Notes: generated by a model not told the origin, from the sequence alone. Shown: positions 9,344 to 19,624, numbered from the stretch's first letter. The stretch is DNA of 23,265 nucleotides from Stephanodiscus triporus (GCA_036939755.1 JALLAZ010000103.1:1-23265), one strand, 5' to 3'. Made by a program: numbers and translations.

Positions 9344-10705
9344 ATGATGAATTACCGACTTGGACTATTCCTTTCGCTGATCAGCGTCGCGCGATGTCTA
9401 CGCCTTTCCCCACCTCCAATTCATCGGGGGCTTTCGGTTTCCGTATCATCCAGTGGGAGAATTGTTCCACTGCACGCCACCAAGGACGATGATGGCGCCG
9501 CTTCTTCTTCCTTTTCCTTGTACCAAACGATCCCATCCAATAAACCGTGGACCTTCGGAATCCTAACCTCTGGCTTCCCGCCGCAACAACTCCTCGTGCC
9601 CGTTGTGAAATTCGTCACGTTTCATGTATGGCGCCTGATGATGAACGAGCTAGTTACCCACGACGGGCAGGGGCGCTTCGTGCGCGAATCCTTCCAGGCG
9701 GGGAATAACCCGTCGCCGCTGGATTTGTCGCCGGCCAATGACGGCGGACCGCGCTACAAATTGTACTTGGGCAACCCCTGTCCGTGGTGTCACCGAGTAA
9801 AGGCAGCGGTGGCGCTACTGGGAATCGAGGACGATATCCCCATCACCATGCTAATTGACGACGCGGAAAAGGCATCGAAAGGTGGATGGATTCTCCCCAA
9901 TCCAAGTCCACGGGACATTAGCTTCGGCATTGCCGATGAGTTGATCAGAGGTGATCTTGCAGGCGTTTATACTTATTGTTATCGCGATATGCTGAAAGAA
10001 GGGGAGCGTTACAGAGGGCGTTGTACGGCCCCCCTTTTGGTCGACCTGAAATCTGGCAAGATCGTCACCAACGAGTCCAACGAGATAATGATTTTGCTTA
10101 ACGATTACGCACGTCGAAAGCGAGAGCAGTCCGTTGAGGCAGCGGTGACTGGAATCGACCTACGGCCCGTTGGGATGGAAGAGGAGCTGGACATGGCGAC
10201 GAAGCGATGGTTCGATCTGCTGTGGAATGGATCATACCGTTGTGGGTTTGCAACTTCCCAAATTGCATATGACGAGGTGAGACTTGATAATTCAATAGCA
10301 ACCTACATGTTCTTACATGTCAACTGATGATTGGTCATCAATATCTCTGTGATTCAGGCGGCGAAGGATGTTCTTAAGGGATTAGCGGAAATGAATGAGC
10401 ATCTTGCATCAAAGCCCTATCTTATTGGTGATTCAATATCCGAGGTCGATCTCAAGAATTTTGCGTGGGTCACGAGACACGATTATGCTTATTCTGTGAT
10501 TTTCAAGTCGCCCGGTGGTAGGATAGCGCAATATCCACATATAGCATCATACGTCAAGAGGATGGTCACTGAACATCCAGCACTGTTAGACACAACGGAT
10601 TTGGCGGATGCATGCGGTTCCTATTATCGGCAGTTATTCATGTTGAATTTCGGGAGAATTGTGCCATATATTCCCAGTATCAGAGAGTGGGTCGCTGGAT
10701 TATGA
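9344..10705 (+). CDS. Xi-class glutathione transferase / glutathionyl-hydroquinone reductase
   Basis: Exon 1 is 9344-10276 (311 codons) and exon 2 is 10358-10705 (115 codons plus stop). Intron 10277-10357 (81 bp, GTGAGA...GATTCAG, phase 0) keeps frame but contains a stop. The 426-residue product has a thioredoxin-like domain with GNPCPWCHRV; Cys146 is the expected nucleophile of this class, which reductively removes glutathione from glutathionyl-hydroquinones. GGW and the TNESNEIMILLN element typical of the family follow. The C-terminal helical domain has RWFDLLWNGSYRCGFATSQIAYDE, then KPYLIGDSISEVDLKNFAW across the intron. The first 20 residues look like a signal peptide (MMNYRLGLFLSLISVARCL), followed by a Ser/Pro-rich stretch to about 45. 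This suggests ER or plastid entry, though no canonical ASAFAP motif is seen. A possible poly(A) signal AATAAA is at 10826-10831. Confidence 0.9.
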
Positions 10706-10937
10706 ATTGATTGTAGTAGGAAGTAATGGGAATAGCCTGAGATTGAAAAGTGTCACAAGCAAATTATTTGCTTACACTAATCGAATATGATCGCATGACA
10801 TTTTCTTAGTTTTTCCTCTCGACTCAATAAATCATCAAAATTTCTTATTCTCACTTGAGAAGAGGGCTCTTGCAATCAGATTCATTACGCACCGCACTCC
10901 GACTTTTTCTTCCGAAAAAAAATCGTTCTTCAAATAA

Positions 10938-11742
10938 TCACAACTTCTTCTTTCCGCACATAACGAAGATGCAAGACGTCGTTCCAAGGGCAATGTTCCC
11001 CAAAAGGCCATACCACATGTATTTTGCGACGGAATATTTGTACCTCTTCGACGAGTCTCCCTCGCATTCGAGGTAGCCCTTCGAAAGATAGTACCGTCCT
11101 GATCGAAATGGATAAAACGCGTCAATCGATTATTGCGCATCAGTTAAGACCAGTGGGTATCCATAGGCGAGCATATTTGGACCGAGATCACTCTTACCGA
11201 CAGCATACATCAGGGTGGAAATCGAGGTGCAGATTGGAAACGTAACAGCCCCGGCAAGACCAGAGACGATGGCTGCCGTGAAGGTTTCAAAGATGTGCTG
11301 ATGCGATCTTTGAACGCAATTGAACGCCTTGACGTGCTTGGAGGTGCCTTGGGCGTACAAGTTGCTTAAAATTCACCCATTCGGCACGAGGGAAATATTC
11401 CAAGGGGGGCGGTGAAGTGAGTTCTTTGGTCAGTGTCTCGGGCGATTGATAAAGAATTATGTAAGGCAAGAGGAGTGCCGCGCGAACAACTTACGGAAGC
11501 GAGTAGCGTTCATCCACGTCGCTCTCGCCGTCCTTCTTGGCCAATTCTGCGTACTTGGTCCGGGCCTTGCCCACCTCGAATCCGTGCATGAGCGTCCAGA
11601 AGCCGGTGCCGATGAGTATGGCGGGGGTGACGGCGGCGAGCTGGCTACCGTGCGCGGAGACAAGAGACGAGCCGTAGGTTAGCTCGACGAATCCCCCCAC
11701 GGCGGCGGAGCCGATGCAATATAGGAGTGGTTTGGCTGACAT
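10938..11742 (-). CDS. Microsomal glutathione S-transferase 3-like (MAPEG)
   Basis: Small integral-membrane MAPEG protein that conjugates or reduces lipophilic substrates with glutathione at ER/organelle membranes. Three exons: 11742-11495, 11364-11151 and 11078-10938, with introns of 130 bp (donor GTAAGT, acceptor TTTAAG) and 72 bp (donor GTCTTA, acceptor TCGAAG). Exon lengths sum to 603 bases, giving 200 residues in one frame. The hallmark FNCVQRSHQ lies at residues 97-105. Hydrophobic segments: about 36-56, 105-135 and the C-terminal WYGLLGNIALGTTSCIFVM. The last exon is inferred: without it the frame ends early (LTDAQ), and its sequence fits the fourth membrane helix of the family. The second donor is weak. 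Tail-to-tail with the Xi-class GST, 232 bp apart. Confidence 0.85.
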
Positions 11743-12245
11743 GATGGATGATTGCGAATAATCCCTGGGAGATGTAGGGAGTTGTTGGATGGTGGCAAGA
11801 TTCGGATGATGCTTGAGAGTGGATTATTGTGGGAATGCTCTAAACAGCATATCCGCGTATCGTCCGTCGAATCATCGACGCGAGGAGCGGTGGCAACAGA
11901 TCTTTCTGGTGTGTCGGAGAGGGTTCGGATTTTTCACTTCCGCATTTTTTCTACAGGGTGTGCAAAAGTAGGAATTAATATGCACAAAACGTGGAGCCAG
12001 ACCACAGACGACAGACGACGGGGAAGGCGTTCCTCCCCCAAAAGCGCGAAGAAGAAGCCATCGACGCGCCCACGTACCATACGATACGCTCGGGATGGCT
12101 CATTTTTCTTTTTTTAACCCCAACTTCCAGCGCCGTGGAACTGTTTTATTGTTTTCGTCTAACGGATACTAACACCGCCTTCACATATGGACACAGCACC
12201 GATTCCCCTAAACATCATTCGGTTCCATACTCCATTCATTGAACA
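11743..12245. promoter_or_regulatory. Divergent intergenic region, MAPEG gene / CX9C gene
   Basis: About 500 bp hold the upstream regions of both flanking genes. The open frames here are Arg/Ser-rich, have no motif and are probably chance. There is a T-rich tract at 12104-12116. No RNA gene or repeat is seen. Confidence 0.4.
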
Positions 12246-12488
12246 ATGACTGTCGATAACCATCGAGTAGTGTCATCGACCGTCGACGAAACTCGCGGCG
12301 TCATGAGTGCTAAGAATCAGCATCATCTTCAAGTAACAGAGAAACATTCTGTCACTCACGCGAAAATGACCTTGTGTGATGAATCATATAGACTCTTCAA
12401 GCGATGTTCCTCCATGAGCGACACGGAGGGTATATCGTGCAGTGCCGTCGTCAAGGGGTACTTGCGTTGCGTACTGGACGGATGCTAA
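12246..12488 (+). CDS. Twin-CX9C (CHCH) mitochondrial protein
   Basis: An intronless 80-residue protein. The C-terminal half holds two exact CX9C motifs: Cys44-x9-Cys54 and Cys65-x9-Cys75, separated by ten residues, with a fifth Cys80 as the last residue. Such helical-hairpin proteins are imported into the mitochondrial intermembrane space by the Mia40/Erv relay. They act in cytochrome-oxidase assembly, lipid or structural roles (COX17/19/23, CMC and CHCHD families). The N-terminal 40 residues are polar and unstructured, and translation could also start at Met20 or Met41. I cannot assign a subfamily: no COX17-type CC pair is present. It converges with COQ2, 234 bp away, whose product also acts in mitochondria. 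The exact spacing of the four Cys is the main support. Confidence 0.75.
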   Translation: MTVDNHRVVSSTVDETRGVMSAKNQHHLQVTEKHSVTHAKMTLCDESYRLFKRCSSMSDTEGISCSAVVKGYLRCVLDGC

Positions 12489-12722
12489 GACAAGCTTTCA
12501 GCGCGTAGAAGAGAGAGGGCGAGCTATAATGGTGTAATGCTGTATGACGAACTCGACTCTCCTCGACAGAGAGAGATATTCGTATTGATATGGTCATATT
12601 GTATGAAAGTAATGCGTAGACGCCTAAATCACATCTTCTTAGATGATTGTAGGGTGCCCCCAGTAGCCGACGAATAGCTTTTCCTCACAACTGCTACCAA
12701 CACACTAAGCACATGTCATCTC

Positions 12723-14201
12723 TCAACCTGACATCATGTTTCCAGCAACGCACGAGCCAAATACAATCCACCCGACGACATTGTTACTCCGGAATCTGTA
12801 CGCTAAGTTCTCCACATCGTTCAAATCGGCCGAGTGGATCTGCCATAGCAAATGCGCCCCTGCGGCACTAACGCCAGCATAGTAATACGGCGCCTCCATA
12901 AAATCTCCGAGTCCGCAATTGTACCCCGCTATTGACCATCCTCCCCAGGCGCCAATCGCACACGCCGTGAGAATCGGTTTGGTCCCGTGTTCGCCAAATG
13001 TCAATGCCGTCGATTTCAATCCCAGTTTGGCATCGTCCCTCTTGTCCTGGTGAGCGTAGAGTGTGTCATAGACCAACGTCCACGCCACGCCAGATCCGTA
13101 AAGCGGTCCTACGACGCTCCAATCGACCACCCCGTGAATGGCGACCCAACCCATGATCGCTCCCCAGTTAAATGTCAGGCCCAACACCAACTGGGGGTAA
13201 TTCGTGTATCGTTTCATGAGGGGGTACGTCGCCACTAACGGCAGCGAGGCCGCCCCCCAGACGAAGCACTGCTCGACGTGGGGCAACGATAGCAACACCC
13301 ACAGTCCAGCCGATAATTGCAACCCGAGGAATTTCAATGCCTGAGCGTGCGTCAGTTCCCCCGACGCCAGCGGACGAGATTTCGTGCGCTCGACATCCCT
13401 GTCATATTGTGAATCCCACATGTCGTTGATGGTGCAGCCGGCGGAGCGCATGACGAAGGAACCTACGCCAAAGAGAGTACAGAGTGAGAGCGTTGCGGCT
13501 ATAGACGACTGCCCTGGTGCCATGTGTGTGGATGTAGCCAGCGCTGTCGACCAAAGACAGGGGTGCAGAAGAAGGAGGGTACCGATGGGCTTGTCGATAC
13601 GAGAAAGGCGAGCGTAGGGTTGGAGGGAGGAAGGGAGATAGGATATAATTGTGTCGTCAACTGATTGCTTGTATTGTTGCATTGATGAGTTTATTTCGTT
13701 GCTTTTGCACGATGTTACTTCTCCTAACTTTCGCGATAATGCGTCGGCCTGGAGAGTGTTCGAGCGTTCCCTGCCGACAGAAGCAGCAGTGTCGTTTCGA
13801 TCATTGCCATTGCTACTGTGGCTAATGCCGTTATTTTTATTGGCCCATAGGTGAGATGATTGTGAATATAATCTTTCACGAGGGCGGCCGAGTAGATGGC
13901 TGTTGCTACTAAAATTCCTCTTTCTAAATATGGAAAGTAATGATGTGGAGTCTGTAGTGTATTTCAATTCGATTGCATAGTGCTTTCGGCGAGCACGGAA
14001 ATACTCGTCGCTGCCGCTGCCTGCTACATCTTCATAGTAATGCGATGCACCAGCCCGAAGAGGAGTTAAATTGGCGCTTGACTGTTGAGCGATGTGCAGT
14101 ATTCTCTCCATCGATACCCTCCGGCCTCCAATTTTGTTGTATTTGTCCATGAGTACATGCCATTCATCACCGGCGCGAGCGGCTGCTCGAATTCTCGGCA
14201 T
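12723..14201 (-). CDS. COQ2: 4-hydroxybenzoate polyprenyltransferase, COQ2
   Basis: UbiA-family membrane enzyme that attaches the polyprenyl tail to 4-hydroxybenzoate in ubiquinone synthesis, at the inner mitochondrial membrane. It has 492 residues from ATG 14201. The UbiA core spans about residues 195-490 and has RLSRIDKPIGTLLLLHPCLWS. The first Asp-rich motif is NDMWDSQYDRD (259-269), followed by KSRPLASG. The second is YDTLYAHQDKRDD (378-390). Many hydrophobic helices lie between them. The N-terminal 185 residues are long, basic and Ser/Asn-rich. They begin MPRIRAAARA, plausible as a mitochondrial presequence. Met31 (ATG 14111) is another possible start. The frame extends upstream of 14201, but only through non-ATG codons. 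No intron is seen. Same strand as the PFAS gene upstream. Confidence 0.92.
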   Translation of the reverse strand: MPRIRAAARAGDEWHVLMDKYNKIGGRRVSMERILHIAQQSSANLTPLRAGASHYYEDVAGSGSDEYFRARRKHYAIELKYTTDSTSLLSIFRKRNFSSNSHLLGRPRERLYSQSSHLWANKNNGISHSSNGNDRNDTAASVGRERSNTLQADALSRKLGEVTSCKSNEINSSMQQYKQSVDDTIISYLPSSLQPYARLSRIDKPIGTLLLLHPCLWSTALATSTHMAPGQSSIAATLSLCTLFGVGSFVMRSAGCTINDMWDSQYDRDVERTKSRPLASGELTHAQALKFLGLQLSAGLWVLLSLPHVEQCFVWGAASLPLVATYPLMKRYTNYPQLVLGLTFNWGAIMGWVAIHGVVDWSVVGPLYGSGVAWTLVYDTLYAHQDKRDDAKLGLKSTALTFGEHGTKPILTACAIGAWGGWSIAGYNCGLGDFMEAPYYYAGVSAAGAHLLWQIHSADLNDVENLAYRFRSNNVVGWIVFGSCVAGNMMSG

Positions 14202-14885
14202 TGTCAAGGCTATCGAGGATGATGAACAGATAACAGCTGATGACCTCAGGCAAGATGAAATACAAAATGTTAGCGAACTCGATATGCTTGCCAATGTCTA
14301 TGTGGTGTTGTCACTGAAGTTGACCTGCGCTGCCTCGGTGCGTAGTGACGGTCGACGACAAGTGGGTGCTCCTCCCTCGCTGGATAAATTCTGCGTCAAA
14401 AAGGTAACGAATTCCTACAATGAAAAGCTACAGAGTCTTTGTTTTGCCGGTGCCTCGAAAGAGCCCCTCTCTCTCTCCCACACGCAGCCGCCTTTCAAAA
14501 TCAATAGAATGGATTCGAATACTGATCAAGCGCTGATCAGCTCATCAGGAGTGTAACTCCGGGAATGTGAGTCGATGATCAGCTGGTGCCAAGCAACACA
14601 GATTTTTTCTTATCTTTTCTCGGGATCCCCCAAAAGTGGTAGGAGACAGCCAGACGCGTGGAAAGTTGCTGGCCGAGTACTAAGTATTTTTTAGCAAAAG
14701 GTTGGTGAAAAAGTGATGCGACGACAAAACTTCATCGGGGATATTCATCTACGAAATGCTTTATGAAATACAATGAATGATCACCATAGAATTGACTATC
14801 CTAAGCTGGAAGGAGAGTTTCAATTTAGTGACCAAGTGCTGCCCCCCACCAAAACATCATAAACTCTTCTCTTTTTGATTATTCA
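14202..14885. promoter_or_regulatory. Intergenic, COQ2 upstream region and PFAS 3' end
   Basis: About 680 bp between COQ2 and the PFAS stop, both genes on the minus strand. The COQ2-proximal part keeps an open frame without ATG on the minus strand. A 154-codon plus-strand frame (14092-14556) overlaps COQ2 antisense and has no motif. ACTGATCAAGCGCTGATCAG at about 14520-14540 is palindrome-like. No RNA gene is seen. Confidence 0.4.
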
Positions 14886-17800
14886 TCATGTATTGTTGTC
14901 ACAGAAAGCCCTTGCATTCTGAAACATCTTTAACCAAGGACCAACTTTGTAGCTACTCCACTCCTCTGGCATCCAGGGCCATTGCCACGTCGTGAATACA
15001 CGCTCGGGGTGCGGCATCATTGCGAGATGTCGTCCATCTTCTGAGCACAGTGCCGCCATGCCGTCGGGACTTCCATTCGGGTTGAATGGATACTCTTGAG
15101 TAACATTGTTCGAATCGTCGACGTAGCGAAGTGGCGCAAGATTGGACAGCATCGCATGATCGTGTATCGCCTTGTCAGGAAAGTGAAAGCGTCCCTCACC
15201 ATGCGCGACCCACACACCTAGGGACGACCCCTCCATTCCCGCAAACATGATCGCGGGACTTTCCAAAATCTTGACGCTGGAGAATCGACTCTCAAACTTG
15301 CCACTGTCATTTTCGAGCAGGCGAGGCTGTCTCTCCTCGGGCAGGCCTTCATTGCTGGGGATCCATCCGAGGAGCGCCATCAGCTGGCAGCCATTGCAAA
15401 TTCCTAAGCTGAACGTGTCTTCCCTCTTCCGAAAGGCCTCAAACTGTTGGAAAACATTGTCGTTGAATTTGATGACACCCGCCCAGCCCTTCCCGCTGTC
15501 CAATACATCTGCATATGAGAACCCGCCAACGAAGACAATACCACGGAAATCATTCAATGTCACTCTGCCGCTCAGCAAGTCACTGACGGTGACATCCCAA
15601 GGCTCAAAGCCTGCCATTAAGAATGCTGACAACATTTCCCTATCGCCATTACTTCCCTCCTGACGAATGATGGCAACCTTGTGCTTCTTCAATGAGCTCA
15701 TTATATCAGCATCAGTTGGCTCAGGAAGGTATGTTAACTTCCATTCAGGTGCCTTGCGAAGCTTCAGCCCCGCCTCTTCCTGAGCAACGCATTCTCGATT
15801 GCGCTGACGATGCTCAAGTCGGAAGCTCGTCTCCTCCCAAAGGTCACGTAAGACAGTCATCTTTTCGTCAATGCAGGGGGGGGATGCGCCCACGGCGATC
15901 TTGATGGAGTCGCCACCCATAGAGGCGGTGCCGATTTCAATGCAGGAAACGCCCTTGCCGGAGAATGCCTCCATGATAGGCCTAGTCGCCTCATTCGAAA
16001 CCTCAAGCACGATCCCAGCCTCCTCGTTGAAGAGGGTGCCAATTTCCCCGGCACCTGAACACGTCTCTGGAACGACGACGTTGATCGAGCAGTTCCCAGC
16101 AAATGCCATTTCCATCAAGACCACTGCCAGGCCTCCATCGGACCTATCATGTCCAGCTAGTATCATGCGATTGTCGATCAAGTCCTGAACGACAAGGAAG
16201 GCATTCTTCAAAACACTAAAGTCTTCCACGTCGGGACTTTCGTCGCCAATTTGACCATAAACCTGAGCTAGGGCCGTGCCACCCATACGAGCCTTGCCCC
16301 TGCCAAGGTCAACGAACAACAAGTTCGTCTTGCCACCATGCTTTGTGGGGCACTTTAAGTCTGGCGTGACGGTCTTGGTCACGTCTGGACAGGTGACGTA
16401 ACATGTCAAGGTCAACTCTCCGGGAGCCTTGACCAACTCAGCCCCACACTGGGCCGCCATCGAAAGCGAATCTTTACCCCCGTCGATTCCGGCCCCCAAC
16501 GCGAGAAGCGAATCACGTAACGCCTCGCACGCATCATACATCTTGGCCCCCTCCCCAGGCAGCTTGGCTGCGTACATCCAATTTCCGGACGCCTTGATAT
16601 CCTCGATCTTGGATATCTTCGCCCACATCAGGTTTGTCATCGCCTCGGCGACAGTCATTCGCGCCATGGCGGCGGAGTTTACGAGACCCTTGATGGGCTG
16701 CTCGCCGCACGCCACGGCGGTACCGGTAATGCCGAAGTGAGTGTGCGCCGTGACGCCGAGGTTGGCGAGGGGGAGCTGGAGCGGCCCTACGCACTGCTGC
16801 TGCGCGATCAATCCGGTAACGGACCGATCGACCTTGTGCACGAGGAAGCGCTTCGAGCCCACCGATAACAGACGCAAAACGCGATCCAAGGCGGACCTGA
16901 CGGTAGTGCCCTCTGGCAGAGTCAAAGGCTCGAGCCTGCTATCTACGTGAGTGTCCGTAAAAGTCTTTTGAGGCATCTTGCCCAAGACCAGCTCAAGCGG
17001 TAGGTCGACGGGGGTGCTATCGTCCGAGGAATCCTTAACGACCACCCTTCCATCCCCTGTCACGACACCTAAGATCCGAATGGGACAGTTCTCGCGCTCG
17101 GCGATTTCTTTGAAGATGGTCTCCGACGACGGGCGTATGAGCAGGGCGTTGTTCTCTTGGTATTCAGCTCCCCAAATTTCTAGGACTGAGAGGGTGTTAT
17201 CGCCGACGTAAACCTAAGGAACAAAGCACAATGCCATGCATTTCACTTATCAGCAAACAGTGCACGGCGAGAAATCACCACAAAACATGTCCCCCAGTCG
17301 CAACAACATACCTTCCTGATGTCATACTCCGCACCCGCCGGCTCAACGATCTCCTTCAGCACGTTGCCGTTCCCGCCCGCGCCCTGATCGTGGACGCTAA
17401 CGATGGGATTGTCGTCGCCGAGGTCGCAACACGCCCTCATCAGACGATTCATCCTATTTTCCATCTCGGCGTCCCCCCGTTGGACGGCGTCGAAGTCCAG
17501 CGCGGCGTTCTCGCTCGACTGCACGCGACTGCTCGCGGCGCCGCCCCCGATGCCGATGCGATACGCAGGACCGCCGACCTTGACCACGAGCATGCCCCGT
17601 TCCGGCTCCCCCTTGTCCGTGTGCCGTCCGTCGAGCGCGCCGACCCCGGCGGTGAACATTATCGGCTTGACCCACTCGAACCTCTCCCCCCCCGGCAGGC
17701 GCATGCCGAAGCTGCGCGTGAAGCCGTGTATCACCGGCTCGCCGAACTTGTTCCCGTAATCGCTCGCGCCGTCGCTCGCGCCAACCTCGATGTCGAGGGG

Positions 17801-18448
17801 GGACGCGAGGTTCGACGGATAGTCGAACGTCCCGTCCTCCCACGGGAGGTCGTATCCTGGCACGCGGAGGTTCCCGACGCAGTACGCGCATATCCCCGCT
17901 ACCGCGTACGCGCCCCGTCCGGTGGCCATCACGTCCCGCAGCCTACCCCCGGTGCCGGTCTCCGCGCCTGGGAAGGGGGCGACGGCGCTCGGGAAGTTGT
18001 GCGTCTCGGCCGTTAGGATCGGGTGCAACGTCTTCCTCTCCACCACCATCCTCCCCGCGCCCGTCACCGTCGTCGGCGAGAGGGCGTCGACCTCGTAACC
18101 GCGTATGCTGCTGCTGTTGTCGTGGAACGCGATGACGGAATTGTTCGGCACGCCCTTGGGCAGGGTGGCCTTGACCATCTGGAAAAGCGTGTCTGATTTC
18201 TCGATCCCGTCGATTATCATTTTTCCGGAGAAGTACCAGTGGCGGGAGTGCTCAGAGTTCGATTGGCCCATGTCGAAGCACTCCACGTCGGTGGGATCCC
18301 GTCCCAACTTTTCCTGAGACGTGGGGGGGGAAGGGGCGCGGGCGATGGAAAGTTCGATGAGGACAGGGAAAGTACGATTAAATGGGAATCGCCGCGAGGC
18401 CGAGAGGATCCAAAACATCACGGTGGAACGCAGTGGTCACTTCCCCCT

Positions 18449-18479
<31 letters not shown>

Positions 18480-19190
18480 ATCGCACCTCACCTTGAACAT
18501 GTGCGTGTAAAAGTCCAAATCGAAGTCGTCGAATCCCAATCCCCTCTCGTCGTTGATCCTAACGAGCGCCTCCCTCCCCTCGTCCATGATCGGGACCCTG
18601 ACCACCGGCCTAACGATCGCGCCGCTCTCGAACGTGGTTATCGGCAGTACGTACTCCTCCTCCGTCATCCGATCGTGTAGCATCCCCTTGATCGACGACA
18701 GTATCGCGTCGGACACGACCCCCCTTGACGAGAACGACACGCGGTACCTCCTCGATCGCTCGAGCCTCCCGATCGACGACAGACCGCACGCCGCGCAGAT
18801 GGAGGTCGCGTTCGACGAGAACGCGGACGTGAACGCCATGCGCGGCCCGAACTCGAATACGACGTAGCTCACGACGAGGCATCCGGGGCCGTGGCCCACG
18901 TCGAAGGCGCTCCGCTCGAAGCGCAGGCCGTCTGGGTCGAACGTCTCCCGCAGGAGCCACTCGAGACGCGCGGTCGATTCGTCGTCGAGGTATCCGTCCT
19001 CGGAGTCGACCTGCACGTTGAAGCACGACTCGGTCTCGACGGACACGACATCGGGGACGACGACGCCCCCCTCGTCGTCGTCGTCGTGGGCGTCGGACGG
19101 CGGTTGTTGTAGTTGGGATAGCTGCTCCCTGATGGACGCGAGGAGGGAGTGAGGCGTTTCGGTCTTGCGATAGTAGTGGAGGATCTTCAT
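14886..19190 (-). CDS. Phosphoribosylformylglycinamidine synthase (PFAS)
   Basis: Large single-chain FGAM synthase, the fourth step of purine synthesis: FGAR + Gln + ATP to FGAM. Exon 1 is 19190-18492 (233 codons), exon 2 is 18313-17312 (334) and exon 3 is 17213-14886 (775 plus stop). Introns 18314-18491 and 17214-17311 are both phase 0 and GT-AG. The total is 1342 residues, close to human and E. coli proteins. In order: N-terminal PurS-like domain; linker; FDMGQSNSEHSRHW; LTAETHNFPSAVAPFPGAETGTGGRLRD; GGGAASSR; QDQ-like HDQGAGGNGNVLKEI; second AIRS half (GGKDSLSMA, GHDRSDGGLAV); class I glutaminase with GICNGCQ (nucleophile Cys1173) and MPHPERVF (His1302, Glu1304). The coding frame is intact throughout. 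Exons 1-2 are visibly richer in GC than exon 3. Divergent from the LURP-like gene. Confidence 0.95.
18450..18479. repeat. 30-base C homopolymer (G30 in the PFAS pre-mRNA)
   Basis: An uninterrupted run of 30 C on the plus strand lies in PFAS intron 1, so the transcript carries G30 starting 12 bases after the 5' splice site. Nearby on the same strand are C5 (18443-18447) and, toward the acceptor, a G8 run (18322-18329), which is C8 in the transcript. The exact length in the molecule is uncertain, since such tracts are read poorly. Confidence 0.9.
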
Positions 19191-19624
19191 GGTTGCGCTA
19201 TTTTTTTGGTACAGATATGTAGTTTTTTCGTTTCCGTCTTGTTGCCTTTTGGCGGATCCGGGCTCAATGCTAGCTTTTGAATGATGGAGCGCGTGATGGT
19301 TTCGAGGTCGCCATGAATGGTACCATAGAGAGGGGGGTGGGGGAGGTTCGACGCGACGGTCGACAGACTAGGTATCTAGAGGCGGTGAGGTGCATGCAGG
19401 GTTGCGGAGGTTTGTGTGGTGGTTGTCGTCTCCAATTTGGCGCGCGATTGCCCAAGAAACGCTCCCGCCAATTTTGACTGGGTGAGAAGCCGAATCTTCC
19501 GCCCGGACGGATAGCATGCGGAGAGTCAAACGCGCACCTCAAAAAAATCATCACGACCCGAGGCGAGGAGGTCATAAAATCCATCCCAGCAGGAGTCCAT
19601 TCAGAAAAAAAGTCAAACTTAACC
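19191..19624. promoter_or_regulatory. Divergent PFAS / LURP-like promoter with E2F-like sites
   Basis: A 434-bp region between two start codons. Three E2F-like words are present: TTTTGGCGG at 19247-19255 (+), TTTGGCGC at 19436-19443 (+, a match to TTTSSCGC) and TTGGCGGGAG on the minus strand (19462-19471). Two CCAAT words, at 19432-19436 and 19468-19472, overlap the latter sites. A short basic ORF at 19277-19477 is probably chance. The sites were found by eye and regulation by E2F is an inference. Confidence 0.45.

Noticed and set aside
11752..12242. ORFs in the MAPEG/CX9C intergenic region
   Set aside because: Short, overlapping, Arg/Ser-rich, without motif. They most likely arise by chance in upstream sequence.
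14092..14556. Plus-strand ORF of 154 codons
   Set aside because: It overlaps the COQ2 N-terminus antisense and shows no domain or splice support.
17231..18016. Long plus-strand ORF of 261 codons over PFAS exon 2
   Set aside because: It is antisense to strongly conserved PFAS coding sequence. Its Arg/Ala/Pro-rich composition is what GC-rich codons give in reverse.
18378..18491. Poly-Gly continuation of PFAS exon 1 read through the G30 tract
   Set aside because: It is intron: splicing at 18491/18314 restores the family sequence MFK|EKLGRDPTDVECF, and the run would only encode Gly repeats and an unrelated tail.
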